From the NCBI GenBank assembly GCA_030428695.1, contig JAUIEM010000040.1, forward strand, positions 1-35,861: 35,861 bases of DNA, in the 5' to 3' direction. Shown here piece by piece: positions 7,491 to 13,921 of the stretch. A model generated the notes under the pieces. The model did no database searches. It worked only from the letters and a program-made list of their open reading frames with translations, and was not told the DNA's origin. The DNA is from a bacterium (GTDB lineage: Bacteria > Planctomycetota > J058 > JAJDCP01). Position numbers and translations under genes: made by a program. Position 1 is the first letter of the stretch. Each line of letters opens with the position of its first letter.

Positions 7491-8378
7491 TCAGTCTCCC
7501 GAGGTTGGTGGCAAGGTCGCGGCGCCGTCCGCCGCGGGCCGCACGCTCGCGATCCAGAGCCAGGCTCCGGCGGTGCAGGCGAGCAGCAGGAGGAGGGCGA
7601 GGGCGAGCCGCCAGGGCCCGGCCTTCAGCCCGTACAGCCGGCGCCGGTCGAGCAGCTCGGTGCCCTGTTCGGCGCACAGCCCGCGCAGCCGCGCCGCGTC
7701 GCCGGAGAAGCGGGCGCGGATGCGCTGGTAGGCCTCGGACTTCGCGTCGAGCTGCGGGTCTTCCCGGCGCGCGAGCTTGAGCACCGCCGCCCAGAACAGG
7801 TCGGCGGGATGGCGCGCGCTCCCCCCGGTCCACCGCCGCCACGCCTCGATCGCCGCCGCCCGCTCGGAGGCCCGCTCGTGCAGGGCGAGCAGCAGCTCGA
7901 AGCGGGTGCAGGCGGCCAGCTCGCTGCACCAGCGGCGGGCGTCCGGGGACAGGTCGGCGCGGCGCCCCTTCTCGCGCAGCTGGGCCATCACCTTGAGCCA
8001 GCGGTGGCGGCCGCTGAACAGCGGCGCGAGCCACAGCCAGCCGCAGAAGAGGAGCGCGGTCAGCCACAGCGCCCGGACGAGGATCACCGGCTCGCCGCGC
8101 ACCAGCGCCAGCGGCCCGGAGCCGGGCGGCGCAGCGGACCACGGACCCGGCAGCAGCAGCCAGGCTGCGGCCGCGAGCAGCACGGTCAGCAGCGCCCCGC
8201 GGGCGGCGTCCCACAAGAGCCGCGCCCGGCAGGCCGCGACAAAGGTACGCAGCCGGACCCGCAGCCAAGGCAGCTCGGAGGGCGGGAGCTGGGGGTAGAG
8301 CCGGCGCGCGCTGAGCACGAGCAGCGCCGTCAGGACGGCGAGCTCGATCGGATGCAGCGGAGCGGCCAGCCAGCCCAC
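7491..8378 (-). CDS. Multi-pass membrane protein, first gene of the seven-gene envelope operon
   Basis: 295 residues, ATG at 8378 with a GGGAGGAA site. Hydrophobic stretches lie at about 10-25, 57-78, 97-120 and 268-288. A ~145-residue charged, helix-rich region (about 122-265) sits between the third and fourth and is probably cytoplasmic. The layout of membrane helices around a large cytoplasmic loop is loosely like MotA/TolQ/ExbB, which would make it the missing A subunit for the two TolR-like proteins downstream. However, the helix order does not fit well and I see no family motif, so this is only a possibility. A promoter with good boxes lies 31 nt upstream of the start. It is divergent from aroD across 97 bp. 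Confidence 0.72.
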   Translation of the reverse strand: MGWLAAPLHPIELAVLTALLVLSARRLYPQLPPSELPWLRVRLRTFVAACRARLLWDAARGALLTVLLAAAAWLLLPGPWSAAPPGSGPLALVRGEPVILVRALWLTALLFCGWLWLAPLFSGRHRWLKVMAQLREKGRRADLSPDARRWCSELAACTRFELLLALHERASERAAAIEAWRRWTGGSARHPADLFWAAVLKLARREDPQLDAKSEAYQRIRARFSGDAARLRGLCAEQGTELLDRRRLYGLKAGPWRLALALLLLLACTAGAWLWIASVRPAADGAATLPPTSGD

Positions 8379-8408
8379 GTTGTTCCTCCCGCTCGATAGC
8401 GGCTACCG

Positions 8409-8437
8409 AGGGTAGCGCAGCGTGGGGGCAGGTGCAA
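8409..8437 (-). promoter_or_regulatory. Putative sigma-70-type promoter of the seven-gene operon
   Basis: Read on the minus strand, TTGCAC (8437-8432) and TACCCT (8414-8409) are separated by exactly 17 nt. The second box lies 31 nt before the ATG at 8378. It is the only good box pair in the short divergent region, on the strand expected. Found by eye only. Confidence 0.45.
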
Positions 8438-8475
8438 CTCCGTCGGATGCTCTACACTGTCCCCCGGAGGTTCCC

Positions 8476-9327
8476 GTGCAGCCGTCCCCGACCCGCATCG
8501 CCGTCTCGGTCCAGGCGCCGACCGCCGCCGCCCAGGCCGCCGCCGCCCGCGCTCTGCCGGCCTGCGTGGGGCTGGTCGAGATGCGGCTGGACTTCCTCGC
8601 CCCCGACGCCTCGCTGCGGGGCCTGTTCGACGTCCCCCTGCCGGCGATCGCCACCTGCCGCCGGCCGCGGGACGGCGGGCGCTTCGCCGGGTCCGAGGAG
8701 GAGCGCCGGCGCATGCTGCAGCGGGCCGTCGAGGCGGGGGCGGCCTTCGTCGATGTCGAGGATGACGTGCTGCCTGTCTGGCAGCCCTCCGGCCCGGCGC
8801 GCCTGATCGCTTCCCACCACGACTTCCGGGGCTGCCCGGAGGATGTCGACGCGCGGCTCGCGGCGCTCGCGGCCAAGGGCATCCCCAAGCTCGCCGTGCG
8901 GATCCGGGAGCCCCTCGAGCTCGCGCGCCTGCTCGCCCTCGCGCGGGCGCGGCCCGGTTCCATCGTCATCGGCATGGGGGCGCTCGGGGTCGCGACCCGC
9001 CTCGCCGCCGCGGCTGTCGGCGGCTTCCTCAGCTTCGCGAGCCACGGCCCGCCCTCCGGGCCCGGCCAGGTGCCCGCCGCGCAGCTCGCCGCTTTCGGAT
9101 TCGACAGGCCCCCGCCGGCGGGCTTGCGGGGCCTCGTCGGGGCCGATGTGGAGGAAGCGGCGGCCGCGAACCGCGCCGGCGGAGAGCTCCTCGCCGTGCC
9201 GCTGCCGGCGCATCCCTGGGAAGAGGCGCTCCCCGTCCTCGAGACCGCCGGCTTCGTCGCGCTGCGCGCAGCCGACGGGCGAGCCTGGCGGCGCGAGCAG
9301 GCGGGCTGGCGGGCCGCCAGGGTGTAA
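8476..9327 (+). CDS. aroD: Type I 3-dehydroquinate dehydratase with an extra AroE-like C-terminal tail
   Basis: 283 residues from the GTG at 8476, which has CGGAGG 5 nt upstream. The earlier in-frame start at 8422 has no such site. The enzyme removes water from 3-dehydroquinate to give 3-dehydroshikimate in the shikimate pathway, through a Schiff base. Landmarks of the type I fold are all present: EMRLD (35-39), IASHHDF with the catalytic His115, GIPKLAV with the Schiff-base Lys138, GMGALGVATRL with Arg175, and the PGQ loop (196-198). The dehydratase ends near residue 210. Residues 216-283 are extra and look like a shortened, degenerate N-terminal shikimate dehydrogenase domain (AVPLPAHPWEEALPVLETAG resembles the 'Y-PLPV--LEEAL--L---G' part of AroE). 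The Ser-x-Ser and Pro-His-Lys motifs are missing. This suggests a former AroD-AroE fusion. Confidence 0.9.
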   Translation: MQPSPTRIAVSVQAPTAAAQAAAARALPACVGLVEMRLDFLAPDASLRGLFDVPLPAIATCRRPRDGGRFAGSEEERRRMLQRAVEAGAAFVDVEDDVLPVWQPSGPARLIASHHDFRGCPEDVDARLAALAAKGIPKLAVRIREPLELARLLALARARPGSIVIGMGALGVATRLAAAAVGGFLSFASHGPPSGPGQVPAAQLAAFGFDRPPPAGLRGLVGADVEEAAAANRAGGELLAVPLPAHPWEEALPVLETAGFVALRAADGRAWRREQAGWRAARV

Positions 9328-9436
9328 CCTACGCGGGCGAGGGCCTGCCGGCATCCGCGGGTCTGGTCGCGCTCTGCGGGAGGCGTCTCTCGCGTTCTGC
9401 TAGACTCCCCCTGGTACCCGTTGGCGAGGATTTGCA

Positions 9437-9760
9437 ACGCAGACGGAGACATCGCCGGCCCCCGGGATCATCTATCCCGAGAGCGACGGAGAGCTGCTCG
9501 GGGAAACCGACTGGCACGTCACCCAGACCATCCGCCTGCACCAGTCCGTCCCGTCGGGCAGCGTCGAGGCGTTGGAAGAAGGCCGGGAAGAAGGCCGGGA
9601 AGAAGGCCGCAGGACGGCCTTGTTCCAGTTGCTGCAGCTGCGCTTCGGCACCCTCTCCGATGCGCTGCGGACCCGCCTGCAGCGTTGCCCCGCGGCCGAG
9701 CTCGAGGGCCTGTTCGCGCGGGCTGTCGCCTGCCCGAGCCCCGAGGCGCTGCTCGACTGA
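9437..9760 (+). pseudogene. Uma2-family remnant: N-terminus joined to C-terminal coiled tail
   Basis: The frame reads TQTETSPAPGIIYPESDG, then ELLGETDWHVTQTIRLHQ, then an EEGREEGREEGRR coil and a C-terminal helix pair ending SPEALLD. The first part is typical of the N-terminus of Uma2-family (DUF820, PD-(D/E)XK-like) proteins. The tail is the Glu/Gly/Arg coil and helices found at the end of Uma2 and Rpn-type proteins. The ~120-residue nuclease core between them is absent. No ATG, GTG or TTG lies in frame between the upstream TAG (9401) and the conserved part; the first usable codons are a CTG at 9494 and a TTG at 9572. Internal deletion plus loss of the start point to a pseudogene, though a short tail-only product from 9572 cannot be excluded. 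Confidence 0.7.
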
Positions 9761-9770
9761 GCTCGACTGA
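9751..9770 (+). repeat. 10-bp direct repeat at the end of the Uma2 remnant
   Basis: GCTCGACTGA occurs twice in immediate succession, and the first copy holds the stop codon of the Uma2 remnant. It is probably a small slippage duplication. It sits in the 12-bp gap before the convergent gene that ends at 9773. Confidence 0.6.
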
Positions 9771-9772
9771 GC

Positions 9773-12700
9773 CTACCCCACCAGCCGCACCGACAGCTCG
9801 TGCAGCCGGCGCTTGCAGCGCTGCGCCAGGTCCGGCCCGACCTGGCCGGCGTCGAGCACCCGCTTGTACAGCCGCAGGGCGAGGCTCGGCCGGGCGAGGG
9901 CGTCGAGGGCCCGGGCGGCGGGCTCGAGGCGGGGGAAGCGCTCGTCGTCCCAGGTGCGGACCCCGCGCGGACGGGTGCGGCGCAGCAGGTGCAGGGCGCG
10001 GTGCGGCTGGCCGTGGGCGACCAGCTCGCGGGCGACCAGGGCGCACTCCTCCGGCTGCAGCGGGCCGCCGCCGCGCGCCTCCTCGAGCAGCTGCCGGGAG
10101 ACCTTGCCGGCTCCGGCCAGGCGCGCGAGGCGGGCGGCCTTCAGCGCGGTGAAGCGCGGCAGGCGCAGGCTGTCGAAGCACGGCAGCAGCGCCCGCACCA
10201 GGGCCGGCCGGGCCAGGAGCTCGGGCAGGCTGAGCAGGCGGTCGAGGCTGAAGCTGCTCGGCGGCCCGCCGAGCTCCTTCTCGAGCCGCGGCAGGAGCGC
10301 CGTGTCGGGCATCGAGCGCAGGGCGGCGCGGAAGCGTGAGCCCTCGCGCAGGAAGGCGTAGCGCTCGACGAGGTCGACGGCGCCGTCGTCGTACCAGTCC
10401 CGCGCGACCAGCATGTCGACGCTGCCGCTCTCGACCGGCTCGCTGCCCACCTGCTCGGCGAGGGCACGGACGAAGCGCTTGACCAGCGTGGGGAAGCCGA
10501 GGCGCCGGTCGTGGGCGTAGGGGTGGTAGGTCAGGATGCCGCCCTCGCGGGTCAGGGTCAGCAGGCAGCGGCCGAGGATCTTCCCCGCCGGGTCGCGCGC
10601 GTAGAGCACCCGCTTGTTGATGTCCGCGGCGTTGGCGACCGCCGCGAAGAAGTTGAAGTCGCCGGGGGACAGGCAGGTCTCGAACGGCGCGCCCATCCGC
10701 ATCACCGCGAGCGGGTCGTCCTCCAGCGCGAGGCGCAGCCGCCGGCCGTCGTCGGCGAGCAGCTCGAGGCCGCCGATGCCGTCGAGCCAGGGGTCGAGGT
10801 CGAGGCCCCGCGCCCGGCACAGCGCGAGGAAGTCGCGGTTGGCCGGCGCATCCCGCAGGTCCCAGGGACGCGGGCCGGTGCGCAGGCGCAGGAGCTCGAG
10901 GCCGAGCTTGCGGAAGCCGGCGTCGAGCTCGTACAGGCAGCCGACCAGGTGCAGGAGCTCGGCGTCCTCGAGGACCTCCCCCGGGAGCACCGGGCCGAGG
11001 ACCTCGCGCAGGCGCTCGGCGGCGCAGCTCCGGTAGGCCTCGAGCCAGCGGGCCAGGCCGAGGCGGCGGCGGGCCTGGCGCAGCCGGCGGCGCGCCTTCC
11101 CGACGGTGCGCGGCGAGACCTCCTCGGGCTCCGCGAGGCGCCGCTCGAGGCTGGCGAGGCGGCGCTCCATCGCGCTCTTGCGCGGCTCCTCCGCGGCGGG
11201 AAGACGGGCGCGCAGGCCGGCGATCTCCCGCTCGAGGCGGGCGGGATCCGGCAGCAGGCGCCGCACGGCCCGCGTCGGCGCGTCCGGATCGAGACCGGCG
11301 AGGGCACGCCAGAGCTCGTGCAGGGTCGGGGGGCAATGAGCCGGCGGGGCCTGGTCGGTGGGAGGCGTCTCCGGCGAGGGGGGCGCCGGGTCGGCCCCGA
11401 CGGTGCGCAGCAGCCCGTACAGGCTGAGCGCCGGCCGCAGGGTGCCGAGGCTCTCGGCTTCGACCACCGCCCGCAGGAGCGGCCGCAGGCCGGGCGAGCG
11501 GCACATCCGGCCCAGGGCCTCGACCTCCGCGTCGGTCCAGGTCCGCCCCCGCAGCCCCTGGGCCAGGGCGCAGAAACGCTCCGCGGCCTGCGCGGGGGAG
11601 ACGTGGGCGAGCAGGCGCAGCAGCGGCCGCTGCAGCCCGGGGCGCAGCGAGACCGCCTCCGGGTCGCGGAGGGCGACGAAGAAGGCGACCGCGCGTCCGT
11701 GGTCCTCCCACTCGTGGAGCGCGCTGTGCAGGGTGCGCAGCCCGGCGTAGGCGGTCCAGAACACCGGCCAGTCGGCGATCGGCTTGTGGTCGGCGAGCGC
11801 GGCGAGGGCGCGGCGCACCGCCGGCAGCTGGCGGGCCGGCGGGCCCTCCCGGTCGGAGAACAGCGAGCTGAGGCTGCTGGCCAGGCGCAGGCAGGTCAGC
11901 GCGGTCGCGCGCTCCCAGGGCTGGGCGGGGAACACGGCGCGCACCAGCCCGCGGACCGCGACGATCACCTTGGTGACGATCGCCAGCCCGCGCTCAGGGG
12001 CGTCGACCTCCCAGCTGAAGTGGTCGAGGCAGCGCTCGCGCACCCGCGTGCGGCCCGCGATCTCGGGCAGACCTTCCAGCAGCTCGAAGAGCGGGGTCGT
12101 CAGCTTCGGCGGGGCGTTCCGGGCGAGCCGCTCGACGCTGCGCAGCTGGTCCTCCGCCCGCACCGCCGGCGGCATCGTGCCGCGCAGCTCGGACAGGGCC
12201 GCGACGAAGGCCGCGCGCCGCTCGGGTTGCGGGACGAGGCGCGCGTCCCGGGCCAGGCGCGTCGCCTCCTGCTCGACGGCGAGCAGCCGCTGCCACCACT
12301 CCGCCCAGGCCCGCAGCCCCGCCGTCGGGAGCCCGAGGGCGAGGGCGCGCAGCCCGCGGGCGCGGTCGGCCTCGGGCCAGGTGAGCAGGCGCCGGCAGAA
12401 GGCGCCGAGAGCCCGCGCGTAGCGGGGCCCGGGCCGGGTCGGCAGGCGCAGCGCCGGCGGCTGGCCGTTCCGCATCCGCAAGAGCGCCTGCTTCAGGGCC
12501 TGGGAGGTGCCGCCGGCCGAGCGCAGGGGCACCGTCCAGGCGGTCGGCTCGGCGAACCAGTCGAGCAGCGCATCGACGTCTCCCGGCGGGCAACCGTCTC
12601 GGCTGGCTGCCTGGGCCGAGGGGCCGGTCTTCTCCCCTCGCCGGTTGCCCGGCGGGCAACCGTCTCGGCTGGCTGCCTGGGCCGAGGGGCCGGTCTTCTC

Positions 12701-13336
12701 CCCTCGCCGGTCTCCCGCGGCGACTGCCTCGGTGCACAGGCGCAGGCAGAGCTCGAGGCCGGCGTTGTCCGCGCCGCGCTCGATCAGGGCCGCGAAGGCG
12801 GCGTGCCGGGCGCGCACCACGCGGCAGGCCGCGAGCAGCCCGGCGCTGTCCTCCCAGCACAGCCAGACCAGGGCGCGCACCAGGCGTCGCGTGCCGGGCC
12901 GCAGGCCGGTCAGCAGCTCCGCCGCGGCGCGCGGCCGCAGGCGGCTGCCCGGGATCAGCGCGGTGTGGTGCTCGAGCATCTCGCGGAAGGGGGGCAGCGG
13001 GCGGTTCTCATGGACGGCGGCCTTGCACAGCGCGAGCTTGGCCTCGACGTTCCTGCGCCACGCCTCGACCTCCCCGACCACCTCCGGCAGGGCGCGGGGA
13101 AAGCGCCGCGGCAGGGCGGTCAGGTGGTGGCTGCTGCGCATCAGCCGGGTGCGATCGACGGTGCAGGCGAGCAGCCCCGGCCCGGCCTCGCCGTCGACCA
13201 GGGTCAGCCAGGCCAGCCGGGGTCCGGGGGCGTCCTCGACCGGGAAGCCGCGCAGCCAGCCGAGGCCCGCCTGCAGCTGGCGGCGCGCGGCGGCGCGGGC
13301 GGCGCGCTTGGGGGGTGGCGGATCGTGGGGACGCAT
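9773..13336 (-). CDS. Large protein of unknown function (1187 residues) with a conserved-looking C-terminal block
   Basis: 1187 residues, ATG at 13336, 10 bp after the stop of the tyrosine phosphatase gene, so probably co-transcribed with it. The protein is Arg/Leu-rich and mainly helical, without signal peptide or membrane helix, so cytoplasmic. A Lys/Arg/Glu coiled coil lies at about 700-770. The most distinctive part, about 850-960, reads LALEDDPLAVMRMGAPFETC, then LSPGDFNFFAAVANAADINK, then RVLYARDPAGKILGRCLLTL. The Cys, Asn, Asp and Arg positions look like a conserved core, possibly enzymatic, but I cannot name the family. Two in-frame copies of a 22-residue unit (RRGEKTGPSAQAASRDGCPP) lie at about 208-252 and look like an insertion. 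Many opposite-strand frames are open here only because of high GC. Confidence 0.8.
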   Translation of the reverse strand: MRPHDPPPPKRAARAAARRQLQAGLGWLRGFPVEDAPGPRLAWLTLVDGEAGPGLLACTVDRTRLMRSSHHLTALPRRFPRALPEVVGEVEAWRRNVEAKLALCKAAVHENRPLPPFREMLEHHTALIPGSRLRPRAAAELLTGLRPGTRRLVRALVWLCWEDSAGLLAACRVVRARHAAFAALIERGADNAGLELCLRLCTEAVAAGDRRGEKTGPSAQAASRDGCPPGNRRGEKTGPSAQAASRDGCPPGDVDALLDWFAEPTAWTVPLRSAGGTSQALKQALLRMRNGQPPALRLPTRPGPRYARALGAFCRRLLTWPEADRARGLRALALGLPTAGLRAWAEWWQRLLAVEQEATRLARDARLVPQPERRAAFVAALSELRGTMPPAVRAEDQLRSVERLARNAPPKLTTPLFELLEGLPEIAGRTRVRERCLDHFSWEVDAPERGLAIVTKVIVAVRGLVRAVFPAQPWERATALTCLRLASSLSSLFSDREGPPARQLPAVRRALAALADHKPIADWPVFWTAYAGLRTLHSALHEWEDHGRAVAFFVALRDPEAVSLRPGLQRPLLRLLAHVSPAQAAERFCALAQGLRGRTWTDAEVEALGRMCRSPGLRPLLRAVVEAESLGTLRPALSLYGLLRTVGADPAPPSPETPPTDQAPPAHCPPTLHELWRALAGLDPDAPTRAVRRLLPDPARLEREIAGLRARLPAAEEPRKSAMERRLASLERRLAEPEEVSPRTVGKARRRLRQARRRLGLARWLEAYRSCAAERLREVLGPVLPGEVLEDAELLHLVGCLYELDAGFRKLGLELLRLRTGPRPWDLRDAPANRDFLALCRARGLDLDPWLDGIGGLELLADDGRRLRLALEDDPLAVMRMGAPFETCLSPGDFNFFAAVANAADINKRVLYARDPAGKILGRCLLTLTREGGILTYHPYAHDRRLGFPTLVKRFVRALAEQVGSEPVESGSVDMLVARDWYDDGAVDLVERYAFLREGSRFRAALRSMPDTALLPRLEKELGGPPSSFSLDRLLSLPELLARPALVRALLPCFDSLRLPRFTALKAARLARLAGAGKVSRQLLEEARGGGPLQPEECALVARELVAHGQPHRALHLLRRTRPRGVRTWDDERFPRLEPAARALDALARPSLALRLYKRVLDAGQVGPDLAQRCKRRLHELSVRLVG
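12583..12714. repeat. Two tandem copies of a 66-bp unit inside the 1187-residue gene
   Basis: The period is 66 bp (GGCGGGCAAC recurs at 12585 and 12651) and the two copies are almost identical across the whole unit. The unit is a multiple of three and keeps the reading frame, adding 22 residues per copy. At the junction, CGGTTGCCC and GGGCAACCG form a perfect 9-bp inverted repeat around GGC, so each unit boundary can fold into a hairpin. This looks like a short repeat element inserted and duplicated in a coding gene. Confidence 0.85.
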
Positions 13337-13346
13337 GGTGGGCGGC

Positions 13347-13853
13347 CTACCCGAGGTAGCCGTGTTCCTCCAGCCAGGCGACGAAGCCGTCGACGGCGAG
13401 CTGGAGGATCTCGAGCACCGGACGCACCTCCTCGGGCGGCGTGCCCATCGGGTCGGGAATCGACGCGCCGCGCACCACCGTGACCGGCGCGGAGGCGCGC
13501 TGGAAGCGCAGCACGCGCTCGAAGTCCTCAGGCAGGAAGTCCGAGGTCATGAACAGCCCCCGGTGCAGCCCGTGGACCTGCTCGACGACGCGCCGGTGCG
13601 CCCGCTCGAGGACCAGGATAAAGTCGGCCCCGGTGATCAGCTCCTCGCTGAGCGCGGTGCTCGTGAAGTCGGTCAGGTCGACCCCGAACTCGGTGGCGAG
13701 GGCCTCGCACACCCCGTAGGGCGGGTAGCCGTTCAGGCCGAGGGTGCCGGCCGAGCGCACCTCGGCGCGGTCGCCGAGGGCCTTCTGCAGCAGCTTCTCG
13801 AGCACCGGCGAGCGGCAGATGTTCCCGGAGCAGACGGCGAGGATCGAGGGCAT
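13347..13853 (-). CDS. Low-molecular-weight protein tyrosine phosphatase (or related arsenate reductase)
   Basis: 168 residues. The ATG at 13853 has AGGAGA 8 nt upstream. The signature phosphate loop lies at the very N-terminus, CSGNICRS (Cys8 nucleophile, Arg14). The general-acid loop is IPDPMG (Asp134). Length and motif spacing match the LMW-PTP family, which hydrolyses phosphotyrosine in the cytoplasm. Related members are Wzb/Etp, which act on tyrosine kinases of polysaccharide export, and thioredoxin-type arsenate reductases. No tyrosine kinase or arsenic gene is nearby, so the substrate is unknown. Ten bp separate it from the 1187-residue gene, suggesting an operon. A TAGACT box about 25 nt upstream may be a -10 element. 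Confidence 0.9.
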   Translation of the reverse strand: MPSILAVCSGNICRSPVLEKLLQKALGDRAEVRSAGTLGLNGYPPYGVCEALATEFGVDLTDFTSTALSEELITGADFILVLERAHRRVVEQVHGLHRGLFMTSDFLPEDFERVLRFQRASAPVTVVRGASIPDPMGTPPEEVRPVLEILQLAVDGFVAWLEEHGYLG

Positions 13854-13921
13854 GGCGCGTTCTCCTGAGCGGCGCCCCCAGTCTAGCAGCACGCGCCGAA
13901 AACCCGAAGCGACGGCCTCGC

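Noticed and set aside
7491..8378. Definite MotA/TolQ/ExbB assignment for the multi-pass protein
   Set aside because: The order and spacing of the hydrophobic segments do not match the three- or four-helix plan well and no conserved residue pattern was seen; kept only as a possibility.
8439..8458. Promoter for aroD with TACACT as -10 box
   Set aside because: The box at 8453-8458 is plausible, but no acceptable -35 box lies 16-18 nt upstream, so it was not listed.
9421..10152. Open frames on the plus strand crossing the Uma2 remnant and the end of the 1187-residue gene
   Set aside because: They change frame relative to the Uma2 signature and run antisense to the 1187-residue gene; composition is Arg/Ala/Gly shadow.
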